A stretch of 64,000 nucleotides of DNA from contig CAMTDV010000013.1 in the NCBI GenBank assembly GCA_947069175.1, positions 27,469,857-27,533,856 of the forward strand, given 5' to 3'. The stretch is from Scalesia atractyloides. Lineage: Eukaryota > Streptophyta > Magnoliopsida > Asterales > Asteraceae. Positions 1-10,161 of the stretch are shown here, piece by piece (position 1 is the first letter of the stretch; every line of letters begins with the position of its first letter). The notes beneath the pieces were generated by a model. The model made no database searches. It was not told the origin of the DNA and was given only the letters and a program-made list of their open reading frames with translations. Position numbers and translations under genes: made by a program.

Positions 1-1437
1 CAAAATTTAATAAACTGACAACAATTTCATAATTGTTGGAGGTGTATAAGATCAAATGATGATGTTAAGCACCATGAAAATATTAAAGACATTGAATATA
101 TCATGAGAATATGTTAAAACCATTTGCCATACAAAGCTACACAACTTACCGCTAAATATTCCGTAAGTGAAACTAACACCTGATTTAACTTCCGAACACT
201 TACTAGACATGTTTAGTAAGCTAGTAGGCATTGTTTAACAACATCTCCATATTTAACACGGAATTCAAAAACAACAAGACCCCCCCCCAAAAAAAAAAAA
301 ACCGTTCACTCTCCTTAGGGCCCCACATGCTTGTTAATTGGTCAATGTTGGGTAAAAGATGCTCTTGTTTAATCTTTGGGTCAAAGATGCTCTTGTTTAA
401 TCTTTGGATCAAGATTAGGAGGACAGTTATAAGAAAAAGGTCCTTAACTCTTATCCATTCACCACACCACACTTCTCACAACTCAACTCTCTCCATCCTT
501 CTTTAATTTTTGGCCCAAGCAGCCTCATAATCACTTTCATTTTCAAGTAATCATCAAACCATCTCAAGTGTTCTCCAAGATGCTTCAAGATGATCTAAGG
601 TGCATGTAAGCATAAGGAAGCTTTTATCCATCACTTTGAGCTTTTATCCAAGACTTGAAGCTTCACCTTCTTCTTCACTTCATCTTGTATTCTTCCCTAG
701 CCACTAGTGCTAGTATGATTCCATTCTACACTTTATTTCACTTCTTGTTACATAAGGATCATAAATGTACAAGTTGTTCATCAAGAACACCAAGATAAAA
801 ATAAGTGAAAACCTAACTAAACAACATAATCTAACTTAAAATAAGTGATCTTTGTGTTGTTTTTGTTATGAATCCAGTGTTGATGGTTATAGATCTGGAA
901 AAATATAACATATACGCTTGCTAGAAATTATTAAAAGTATAGATCTAGCAAGTATACATGTAGATCTACTAAAATATATAAACAAAAGTATGATTAACAT
1001 GATGATCTTAAAAATGGTTTTCAGAAGTATGTTTAATGATGTTATAAGTTTCCATGACATTTTTAAAGCTGTAAAGATTCAAGTTCATAAATTTGGGTTT
1101 TAAAAGAATGTATAAAAGTATGGTAACAACTAGATCTAAACTTTTTTATAGAAATTTATGTTCATCATTCTTGTTGAAAAATATAAAGTTTATGTTGTTG
1201 TGGTTGTTCCATGTTGATAAGTTTTGAAAATTGATTTTTGAAAAAGTTGTTAAATTTGAAAAAGTCCATATTTTAGAGCAAATTTTGGCAAATTTTTTAT
1301 AGAAATATAAGCGTGTTTAAACAAAGATTTTACAAGTTAATATAGTTTAAAAACACTAAACATGATGTTACAAAGTTTTGGGCTAAAGAGTAAGTTTAGA
1401 AAACTAGTTATTTAATTACTATATAATTTATAAATGG

Positions 1438-1440
<3 letters not shown>
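1..1440. other. Gene-free AT-rich leader region
   Basis: No credible coding sequence is visible. The short open frames near 221-506 and 918-1103 lie in low-complexity sequence and match no family I know. An A/C-rich homopolymer stretch occurs at about 280-300. The region around 500-900 has the look of degenerate LTR or untranslated retrotransposon sequence, but I could not find element ends. Confidence 0.5.
351..408 (+). repeat. Tandem duplication of a 29-bp motif
   Basis: The motif around AAGATGCTCTTGTTTAATC occurs twice back to back, with only small differences at its start. It is a small local duplication with no coding role that I can see. Confidence 0.8.

Positions 1441-1474
<34 letters not shown>
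1441..1474. repeat. (TA)n microsatellite
   Basis: An uninterrupted TA dinucleotide run lies immediately left of a terminal-inverted-repeat element. A second TA run at about 2254-2272 lies on the other side, so the element appears to sit in a TA-rich target. Confidence 0.9.
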
Positions 1475-1480
<6 letters not shown>

Positions 1481-2252
1481 GTTCTTGAGTGAACACTAGG
1501 TTGAGAGTGAACTGTGTGAACTAATCTGAGCCATTGGATTATATCTTCTAGAGATTTTAAACAATGACAAGATTGTAATTATAATGTTGTAACTTCCCTT
1601 TAAATTATTTGACAAAAGGGTATTTGCATCTTTTGTAAATTGAATTTATTAAACAATATAATCAAAATTCCTAAAATCTTGCTAGTTTCCGTATATACAA
1701 GATACACAGTTGTTAGTGTATACACATGTGTACAATCTCGATAGTATTATCTTATACAAGATACACAGATGTTAGTTTATACACATGTGTATAGTCTTGC
1801 TAACTATCAATTTTATACAAGATACACAGCTATTAGTTTATACACATATGTACTTGAATAAGACACGTGTATAAATCTGGTTTATACCGACCTTTGGAAA
1901 CAAGACGTAATTATACACAAGTGTATAAGTCTTGTATATACTGACATGTATACACATATTAAAAAAACATAATTTAATTCGGTTTAATATTTAATTTTAA
2001 AAAGAACATAAGAGTTTATTTAAAAATAAACATTAGCCCTTTAATCTCTTATAATTAAAATAATAAGGAAATAATTAAAAATGAGAGAGAGAGAGAGAAA
2101 GAGATTTAAGAGATGAGAAAATTAAGGGATCTTAATTAAAAATACTTGACTAATATCAATTTTACCATTTTAATCTAAAAAATGATCAAAGGTCAAGATT
2201 AGTTCACCCAGTTCACTCTCAAAAATTTGTTCACAAATGTTCATAATCCTAC
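1473..2252. mobile_element. MITE-like element with imperfect terminal inverted repeats
   Basis: The left end, with GAGAGTGAACTGTGTGAACT, reappears inverted at the right end as AGTTCACCCAGTTCACTCTC. The similarity covers about 60 bp at each end. TA-rich DNA flanks both ends. No transposase is present, so this is a non-autonomous element of about 0.8 kb. The superfamily cannot be fixed because the TA-rich flanks hide any target-site duplication. Confidence 0.6.
1694..1870 (+). repeat. Three-copy minisatellite, period about 60 bp
   Basis: TATACAAGATACACAG begins at 1694, 1753 and about 1813. Each time it is followed by TTAGT(G/T)TATACACATGTGTA or a close variant. The three units lie inside the TIR element at 1473-2252. 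Confidence 0.8.
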
Positions 2253-2276
2253 ATATATATATATATATATAATATT

Positions 2277-2389
2277 ATAGGGATGGGTTAAAATAAGAAC
2301 CAACTTAAGTTGTGAGAATCATAAGAACTATGTATAGGGATGGGTTAAAATAAGAACCAACTTAAGTTGTGAGAATCATAAGAACTATG
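2277..2389 (+). repeat. 57-bp perfect tandem duplication at a MITE end
   Basis: The stretch starting ATAGGGATGGGTTAAAATAA and ending AAGAACTATG occurs at 2277 and again at 2334. It forms the left terminus of the element that follows. Confidence 0.85.
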
Positions 2390-2702
2390 CCATCCAAAAG
2401 GTTTCCGAATTTTTTTCTCAAAAGTCATAAAAATCACTTTTTTCAGCAAAAAAGAAAAAAAGTTAAAAAAATGCCGCAATGACGTGCAAAAAAAATATTT
2501 ATCTTCGTAAAAAATTTACACCAGCGCGTAAGGAAAACTTCATTGGTCAAAACTACCGATTCAACAACTTTTTTTACTTTTTTTACATATGTGTTTATAA
2601 TATTTTCATTTACATTTATGCAAAAAAATTTTTAGCCCAACTCGCGCGAACAGAAAAAGTTCTCACGGTTCTCACAACTCGTGGTAGTTCTCATTTGAAC
2701 TA
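2281..2702 (+). mobile_element. MITE-like element family B, copy 1
   Basis: It has the same internal sequence as the inserts at 3741-4060 (reverse orientation) and 4061-4372. Shared landmarks are TTTTTTCTCAAAAGTCATAA, an AAAATGCC motif, CAACTCGCG and a GTTCTCACAACTCGTGG end. Both ends carry inverted TGAGAAC / GTTCTCA sequence. No protein is encoded; the 74-residue frame at 2479-2703 is part of the repeat and is not a gene. Confidence 0.6.
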
Positions 2703-2710
2703 AGCGCGCG

Positions 2711-2732
2711 CTCTCTCTCTCTCTCTCTCTTC

Positions 2733-2765
<33 letters not shown>
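2711..2765. repeat. (CT)n followed by (TA)n microsatellite
   Basis: A CT dinucleotide run is followed directly by a TA run, immediately right of MITE family B copy 1. Confidence 0.9.
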
Positions 2766-2768
<3 letters not shown>

Positions 2769-3671
2769 GGAAGTCACAAAAATGTGTTTTTGTGTATATA
2801 TTATGTGTTATATGTATTTAGTTAAAGATATAGGAATTATATCAAGCTAAGTGCTAACAAAATACACATACAAAAATATGCAAGAAAAACGGCAAAATAT
2901 ATATATGCGCACACACCCCATGACAAGGATATTGAACAATCGGATAATTGGACGAGTATAAATACACATATATATTTTGAACTGAAAATACATATAATAT
3001 CGATACTTGGTAAAATATATAACATCCGGACAAGGACAAAACATATATATTTAACTAAGTATATATTTTACAAAGTATAAGAAATATATATTACAAACCG
3101 ATCTTAAAAATACATTATTTTTAAGAAGTATCATTGATATATTTTAGAAGATATATAATTCTGGAAATACCAAAAACCACAATGGACGAATGTATTCACT
3201 AAATATAGAAATGCATATAAATAGGTATACATACCTAAACGTACAAATACGTGCCTAGTATACACTTAGTGAAAATACAAAATGTCAAGTATTTATACAT
3301 CTATACTTGTACAAAAATAATATTAAAAGTATTATTTTAACAAAATATTGAAATCTAAATATTGAGAAATAAATATATATACGTTTCTTGACTTAGTAAA
3401 AAATCCACAAATACAAGAATACATAACATGTGACAAGTATACGTACAAGTATACACCTACAAGGACATAGTTAAGAATATGTTATATTCTTTTCAAACAT
3501 TGAACTCAAATTTTATACTTATTGGATAAATATACAAAGATAAGACTAAACAAAGATCATTTGGAATAATGATACAACTAACAATAATATATTTTTGGTA
3601 ATAAAAATATATTTACACAAGGACATATGAGGTGCTAGGCTCGTTCATTTCACAAACAAGGATACAAATAT
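2766..3671. other. AT-rich non-coding spacer
   Basis: Very AT-rich with many short TATAC/GTATA words. Open frames on the minus strand at 2837-3044 overlap each other in several frames and consist of low-complexity residues, so they are not accepted as genes. Confidence 0.5.
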
Positions 3672-3736
3672 TATATATAATATATATATATATATATAAT
3701 ATATATTTATATATTAATATATATATATATATACAT
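3672..3736. repeat. (TA)n microsatellite
   Basis: Interrupted TA run adjoining the left end of the foldback structure at 3741. Confidence 0.85.
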
Positions 3737-3740
3737 ATAG

Positions 3741-4372
3741 GGGGTTTGGTTCAAATGAGAACCACCACGAGTTGTGAGAACCGTGAAAACTTTTCTTTCC
3801 GCGCGAGTTGGGCCAAATTTTTTAACACAAATATAGATTATAAACACATCTGTAAAAAAATTTGTGGAGTCGGTAGTTTTGACTGATACAAGTTTTTTAC
3901 GCGTACGAATATAAATGTTTTTTTATGCTTCATGTAAATGTGGTATGCGGCATTTTTAAAATTTTTTTGGTGAAACAAATTATTTTTTATGACTTTTGAG
4001 AAATTTTTTTGAAATAACCTTTTGGATGGCCTAGTTCTCACAACTAAAGGTAGTTCTCATTTCTCCGAAATATTTTTTTCTCAAAAGTCATAAAAAATCA
4101 CTTGTTCAGTAAAAAAAACTAAAATAAAAAATGCCACATACCCATACTTACATCATGTAAAAAAAATTTATATTTTTTTATTTTTTATTTAAACCAGCGG
4201 TAAAAAAACTTGCATCAGTTCAAAACTAACGACTCAACAAATTTTTTATTTTTTTTACAGATATGTTTATAATATTTTCATTTAAGTTTGTCAAAAAAAT
4301 TTTGCTCAACTCGCGTGGGAAGAAAACGTTCTCACGATTCTCACAACTCGTGGTTGTTCTCATTGAACTGAG
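3741..4372. mobile_element. Foldback pair of MITE family B copies (inverted repeat, about 310-bp arms)
   Basis: The left arm (3741-4060) is a reverse-oriented copy of the family seen at 2281-2702. The right arm (4061-4372) is a forward copy. They meet near 4061-4070, where TTCTCATTTCTCCGAAATAT joins the two. The outer ends match inversely: GAGAACCACCACGAGTTGTG on the left and CACAACTCGTGGTTGTTCTC on the right. The two arms are imperfect but long enough that a transcript through both would fold into a long hairpin. Confidence 0.7.
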
Positions 4373-4373
4373 C

Positions 4374-4411
4374 TATATATATATATATAAGAGAGAGAGA
4401 GAGAGAGAGAG
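4374..4411. repeat. (TA)n-(GA)n microsatellite
   Basis: A TA run is followed by a GA run. It ends about 25 bp before the left edge of the segmental duplication at 4436. Confidence 0.85.
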
Positions 4412-4435
4412 GAAATAGCCATACTGATAATACAG

Positions 4436-5397
4436 CACCAACGTGTCTAAACAAACAAGGGTTCCGAACAAAGAAAACAAAGACAAGTCCTAACAAAGAT
4501 TCAAGATGAAATATTTATACATGATCAAACTTTGGACCTAAGTGCCTTAACGATTTAGGACATTTGTAGGTTAGAATACAAACAAGGAACCACACGAGGT
4601 TGCTCGCACGATAGCAAGGAATACAAGCTGCGAGTTCATGTCCCCACTTTCAAATACATTTTATGTTTCCAAAACTAGGGGAGATACATGTTACAAATGG
4701 TATGATAAGCTAGAGAATCAAATAACTATAGATCATGTGCACATATAGACCGAGGAATGAAATTTGTAGACCTATTGAGTTTTGGCGAGCTCCACTCCTG
4801 GTCCGCGAGACCCCATTGGAGTGCTTTTGTGTCCCAAGACGAGGAGAATCGACATACATGATCTAGGTTTTGTTGCTTCCCATGTCGGCACAATGTTAAT
4901 TTCCTTGCAAAACATTACTGATCAACGGATTTCATAGACGCTTTACATACGAGATTTTCAATACAAGTGTTTTCAAATGTTTTAAAGCCTCATTTGATAC
5001 TAAACAAAATACATGAATTCAACAACTTTATATTGACTTTTCAAACTTACATATCTTTTAGGAAAGTAAGCTTACAAGCATGGAGAATAAAGAGTACAAG
5101 GACCAAACATGATGCCATCTTTTGAAGGGCTTGTCTATTATATAACACCTCCTTGCCGAAATATAGTGGCTAAAACCTCGGTTTATGAAAACTACATTTT
5201 GATGAATAATATTTTGTGAAACAATTACATTTGGAAAACTTGTAAAACAATATATTTAACTGTTGTGTTGTGACATTTAATACAACTTTGGCAATGGCAT
5301 CTTGGTTCATTTTATCATGTAGAATGTTTACTTATCGAATGCAATGAGAACTTATCTTATTTCACACCTCGCGCTTCTGGTACAAGCGGGTGTGACA
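4436..5397 (-). mobile_element. Truncated LTR (TGTCACACC family), unit 1
   Basis: The right edge reads GGTGTGACA at 5389-5397, the inverse of a TGTCACACC LTR start. Read on the minus strand, the sequence aligns in order with the LTR beginning at 20618 on the plus strand. Shared landmarks include the CACTCCTGGTCC / GGACCAGGAGTG block and CACAAAAGCACTCC. The left end is cut at the segmental-duplication boundary. Confidence 0.6.
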
Positions 5398-6391
5398 TTT
5401 AAATAATTAAATTAGAAATTCGATTTTGTTAATGTTAATAGTAAGGGTAACTTAGTCTTTTCACATGGGCATAACTGAGAAAAGTAACCCCATTCATGTT
5501 AGCGACTATCCGAAAAATGAGTGCGTAAAAGTTGTAGATAGTCCAGTTGTAATTTTAGAAAGGTGGCTTTCTAGAAGGATTTTGTCTGGGGAGAAGCAAG
5601 CTAACTAAATACTAGTTTTTTTACGTCGCGCATTGCGGTGAAATTGAGTAAATGATAATGTAAAACAAACGTGATTTGAAAATAAAACATGTTGTATAGA
5701 AGGCCAAACCATTAGAACCGTTTAGTTTATTATTGTACCGTTTTATGATACCAAATAAATACTTTATTTTGAGTACAACTTGTTTTTAACAAAACTTATA
5801 ACGGAATGTCCAGGGAAAAAATCAATCACAACTACGTACTTAAATTTTTAGAAAAAAAGTTATAAACATAAATTACTAAAGAAGTATCAAATTATTTGAT
5901 AGTTCTAAAAAATAGAAAAAAGAATTATTAAAAATGATAAATGAAATATATGGTTTTAAAAAAGGAAAAAAATTAAAAATATGTTATTAAAAGTAAATAT
6001 CATAATATATTATTATAATATATTAAATAAAATTAATAAAAAACAAATATTATTTTAAAATAAAGTTACTGTTAATCGTTTTTCGTTAACTATATATAAA
6101 ATAATATATAACCAGATTATATCAGTGTTACATATATTGTATGATGAATTTATTTTAACCCTTTAATTTACTATTGATTAAAGAACTTCTAGGTTTAAGG
6201 ATCACTTAGTTATGCATTGTATTAAGATGTGGAAAAGGGTTTGCCATTCCATGTGGTGGGGTTCAAATCCCCTTTATGACAAAAAAATTAATTGTTAAAG
6301 ATGATTGAGTAGTATAACTAATGGCAAATGGGTCGCCTACAAGAGTATTTTGTCATGGCTCTGCATTCGCGAACGAATCTGCATAGGAACC
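5398..6391. other. AT-rich non-coding stretch, unit 1
   Basis: No coding sequence is recognised. It contains a GC-rich island (TTACGTCGCGCATTGCGG, about 5620) in otherwise very AT-rich DNA. At about 6260 there is a GGGTTCAAATCCC-like motif resembling a tRNA B box, without a foldable tRNA around it. Confidence 0.5.
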
Positions 6392-6394
6392 TTA

Positions 6395-7012
6395 GGGGAC
6401 GTTTGGCTCGCGGAATGTTTTGGAATCGGAATTGGAATTTGTATAAAATTAAAATATGAAGGAATTGTATTTGGAATTGTAAATTGTTGGAACTGGAATC
6501 TCAGTTCTATTTTTGTTGTGTTGGTTGTCAAATGAATTGGAATTCATCACCCCGGCACCCACAACCCTCGGTTCGGGTCAAACGGTACGGGTGGAAACAG
6601 TACGGGTTGAAATGGTTCGATTCCAAACGCTTTGCGTGAAACGGTCCGATTCGAAACGTTTCGGGTCGAAACCATTCGCATCGAAACGTATAGGTCGAAA
6701 CTTCGCGTCGAAACCGTTCGGTCGAAACGGTTGATCGAAACGGTACGGTCAAAACGGTTGGGTCGAAACGGTGCGGGTCGAAACGGTTGACGATTCCAAT
6801 GAATTTATTTTAATTCCTTCACTTATAGGAAGGATTTTGACTTCCTTTAGTTATAGGAATTAAAGGAATTCATGCCCAATTCCAATTCCATATCAACCAA
6901 ACATATGAATATTGGAATTGATTCAAATTCCATCAAATTCTGTGAACCAAACGTCTTAAAATATGGAATTCAGATTCCAATTCCCTTGAATTCCTGTGAA
7001 CCAAACGCCCCC
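6395..7012. mobile_element. Tourist/Harbinger-like MITE with internal minisatellite, unit 1
   Basis: The ends are GGGGACGTTTGGCTCGCGGA and TGTGAACCAAACGCCCCC, an inverted pair. TTA lies directly outside both ends (6392-6394 and 7013-7015), fitting the 3-bp target duplication of the PIF/Harbinger superfamily. Inside each end are repeated GGAATTG / CAATTCC words that are also inverted. There is no transposase. The superfamily call rests on TSD length and TIR style only. Confidence 0.65.
6571..6789 (+). repeat. GGTCGAAACG-type minisatellite, unit 1
   Basis: It is built from variants of CGGGTCGAAACGGTT with a period of about 15 bp. Because the unit length is divisible by 3, long frames rich in S, K, R and F appear on both strands, but they are repeat artefacts. 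The array spans about 219 bp here against about 259 in unit 2 and 201 in unit 3. Confidence 0.9.
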
Positions 7013-7015
7013 TTA

Positions 7016-8400
7016 AAACAAGCCAGTGTTTCGAGGATTAAGTGTGGGTATGAACCTGCGTGCACATGGCTTACCTGGCATTTGAGACCATATCTCTTCA
7101 ACCACCTTCTCTTCAAGATGTGGAAACCTGGACATATAAGTACAACATAGGTTTTGGGTGCGAACTGCATCATCTAAAACATTAGAAATCATGCATACCA
7201 TCTAACGTGGTGTGTACACACATGTGGAAGTCCAGACCAACACATACTAGGCTACCATGTACACATATGGGGTTCCAAGACCACCTTTGGTGTACCTCCT
7301 ACGTTCCCTACCTCCTTTGGGATACGTATGTTCAAATTTATATCCACACCCATTCTAACAAACCAATTATTTGTAAACAAAGATGTTCATGCAATTCATG
7401 TGGAAAACATGATGGTTTGGAGAGACTAAGAAAATTCAAGTGTTTTTGTAGGTACATAATGAAGTATTCAATTGAAAACAACTAACCTCTGGTTTTCCAT
7501 TTATAGTAACTTTTTTCGATGGATTCCTGACGGAAGCGCCGTCGAGAAATGATTCCCATAGACAAACAATTTAAAAGCTGGTCAGAAATCTTACCCGAAA
7601 TCTTATCTTTAAAATTAGGAGCGAATTACCGATTTACAACCCGTTTGGAAAACTGTTAACATCTAAAAAGCCTGAGCTGGATCTTAACCAAAATATTTTC
7701 TTTAAGATTTGCGATGGATTAACGAGCGACAATCCATCGGTAAATAGTTTCCAGAAACAACAACCAAATTTGAATTTATGTGTGCGGGTGATGCTCTATT
7801 TTTTGGGTCATGCTATCCGTCTCTAACCCATCAGTGATTACTTACGAGTATTTTTGTTCTTTAGTTGTATTTTTTTTTTTTCTTTTACAAATCGTGGCTT
7901 ATGCATTGGTGGCCTATCATTGATTTCACAATAGTAGTATGTTAGCCGTTACAAACTAAATAAAAATCATCAACCCGTCTGATCTTGCATCAACTGCATC
8001 CACATGATCTCTATGTTCCTCTTGCATTCCCGATGACAACTACCATTGCACATGCATAACCATAACCTGTTGTGATGACAAACCCATACGTGGACCTATT
8101 AGACTTCAACCTTGACCACGAACAAGAACACCATTATTTATCACATTTAAATATCTTCACGTCAACTCTTACTATCTACAAAAGTTTATCTTTTTATAGA
8201 AGTTTAATCTTGAGATGCCACGTTCATGTAAAGGAAAACTAACGTGGCCCTTTGTAAACTATACACCTCATTACCAACTTCAAATAACACAACAAAATTG
8301 CCTATATAATTGGGGACATAATTCTGCTGACCAAACAACCAACACAACAAATGAAAAATGCTTTACAGACATCATATCTATTGCTAGATGTCAAGCACAA
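7016..8400. other. Upstream region of DUF241a, unit 1
   Basis: No coding sequence is accepted. Frames at 7207-7485 and 8215-8412 look open, but the second overlaps the promoter and TATA box of DUF241a. Neither resembles a protein family I know. The last 320 bp (from about 8080, with TACGTGGACC) are related to the promoter of DUF241b. Confidence 0.5.
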
Positions 8401-8405
8401 GTGGA

Positions 8406-8412
8406 TATATAG
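8406..8412 (+). promoter_or_regulatory. TATA box of DUF241a, unit 1
   Basis: TATATAG lies about 65 bp upstream of the start codon. It is preceded by CAAGTGGA, which parallels CAAG before the TATATATAG of DUF241b. The conserved position in both paralogs and all copies supports a core promoter. Confidence 0.6.
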
Positions 8413-8474
8413 TATACCATAGACATAAGATCACCACAGCAAAAAAACAAATTTTATTTCCTTTTCTTGCCCCC

Positions 8475-9385
8475 ATGGCTTCTGTTTCAAAATTTAGCAT
8501 CAAAAGCCAAACTAAATCCATTAGTTTGCCTTGCAGATCACATCCAACCACTTTGGAAATTGAAGAACTGCTTAGCAGATTAAAACAACAGTAGCAGTAG
8601 CATCATCTGCAGAGGCAATCTGCAACAATCTATCCCAGCTGACAGGATTGTATAAATGCATGAACGATCTTCTAACTTTATCAAGCACACAACTTTTGAT
8701 GTCTAATGCACAAAACAAGAAATGGGTCAATGAGCTAGTAGACGAATCTGTCAAGTTCTTGGATATTTGTGGCAGCATAAGTGAGATGCTATCAGAAATC
8801 AAAGATCATAGTAGAGATCTTGTTTGTGCTCTTCGAAGGCGAATGGATGATCATCTTATCATTGAGAACAGCATCATGAAATACAATTGTTTCAGAAAGA
8901 AATTGAGGAAACATGTTAAAGGGTTGATTGCAAGTTTGAAGCAAGTTGATAACCTTTCTGGTGGCAGAGGTTCAGTGGTGGTTGATTCTGATAACCACCA
9001 GCTTGCCGCGGTGATCCGGGCAGTAATAGGAGTTTCTGAAATGACCATTTTGGGTTTTGAGTCTCTTCTGATGTTCTTCTCTGCGCCCGTTTGGAAGCCA
9101 AATAGATGGTCCATTGTGGTGTCTAAGATAAGGCACAAAGAGATGGTGGCATGTGAAGATCAGAAAGAAAATGGGAGTGTGAATGAATTTGAAAGCATTG
9201 ATGCTGCATTGAGAAAATTATGTAAATATGGGTTTTGTAGTGAAAAGGGAAATCATGTGCAGATTGCACAATGTAGGTTGGAGAGAGTGGGAGCTCATAT
9301 TGAAGGAATGGAGAGTGGATTAGAGTGCATATTTAGGTTCTTGGTTCAGACCCGGGTTTCACTTCTCAATATCATTTCCCAATAA
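8475..9385 (+). CDS. DUF241 family protein, paralog a, unit 1 (one frameshift)
   Basis: Single-exon gene of the plant-specific DUF241 family (Pfam PF03087; some databases call it BPS1-like). Molecular function is not established. The ATG in CCCCCATGGCTTCT is shared by all copies. Residues 15-24 read SISLPCRSHP, the family's N-terminal signature. The middle is helical, with many K/E/L residues. The C-terminus ends in RTRVSLLNIIS followed by TAA, as is typical. One A is missing near 8576 (AGCAGATT against AGCAAGATT in units 2 and 3), which shifts the frame after about 34 residues. From 8648 the correct frame is open to the stop. Restoring the base count gives 304 codons, equal to the paralog. 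No signal peptide or membrane segment is evident. It could be a sequencing error or a true null; I favour error. Confidence 0.85.
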
Positions 9386-9878
9386 AAAGTCAAAAGTCGT
9401 TGTATATTTACGGGACCCTCCCATAGTCTTAACCAACGGGATTAGGTAAATCACAATTTTTCGGCAAGTGGTCTTTAAGAGGTTAGGAAAGAAACCGGTG
9501 GAAATTCGAAACCAAAACCTCTACTAGAGGTGCATCATCCCTTGAAGGTTTATCATATCACTATTCAAGCAGTTCTGCATAGGCAGCAAATGTTTTAGCT
9601 GATATGTTTATGCTTTCGAGTATTTATTCAATAGATTGTGTATATTCACCAGACTTTGTAGTTATAAAGATATAAACATATATACCTGACTTGATTGGTC
9701 CTTAATTTGACATTTAATTTCTCATATTTAGTAGATACGTTCATTTTATTCAGTAATTGTTTAAGTAAATCACATAATTTTCTTTAATTATGTGCCATAA
9801 TAACTATTAGTAAGTGATGAAAGACAGAATCGTAAATCGTCGTGTACAAGCATAGCGAACACAAAAAAAGGCTAGATG
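9386..9878. other. 3' flank of DUF241a, unit 1
   Basis: Non-coding downstream sequence, presumably containing the 3' untranslated region. Several AATAAA-like words occur, including one overlapping the stop codon region. No further gene is seen. Confidence 0.45.
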
Positions 9879-10161
9879 AGTTCTAGCAGATCTTCGGCGA
9901 ACGTATCATCATCAACAAGATCTTCGGCGAAATACAAACATCTCTTCTTTGGGCGAAGCACAGGGCGAAATGGAATAACCTGGAGTTGCGAAATTGGATA
10001 TCTTTTAATATAGTTGAGTGAGTATCTAATATATCATTGTTAGGCGATAAATGGGTGATTGTGTATCATATTCCGGTTTAGTGTCTTGCTTAATAAAGCA
10101 TTGTATACAATTTGGTGATGAAGAAAATGTCGTTTGCGTTCAAAAAAAAGTTCTAGCAGAT
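9879..10161 (+). mobile_element. Retroposed insert with 13-bp target-site duplication and poly-A tail, unit 1
   Basis: AGTTCTAGCAGAT stands at 9879-9891 and again at 10149-10161. The 257 bp between them end in a run of A just before the second copy. This is the mark of LINE-mediated retroposition. The insert begins CTTCGGCGAACG and has no clear tRNA-type A or B box, so it fits a 5'-truncated processed transcript better than a tRNA-derived SINE. The source gene was not recognised. Confidence 0.7.

Noticed and set aside
1694..1870. CRISPR-like array
   Set aside because: The 60-bp units are direct tandem repeats without distinct spacers and lie within a plant TIR element.
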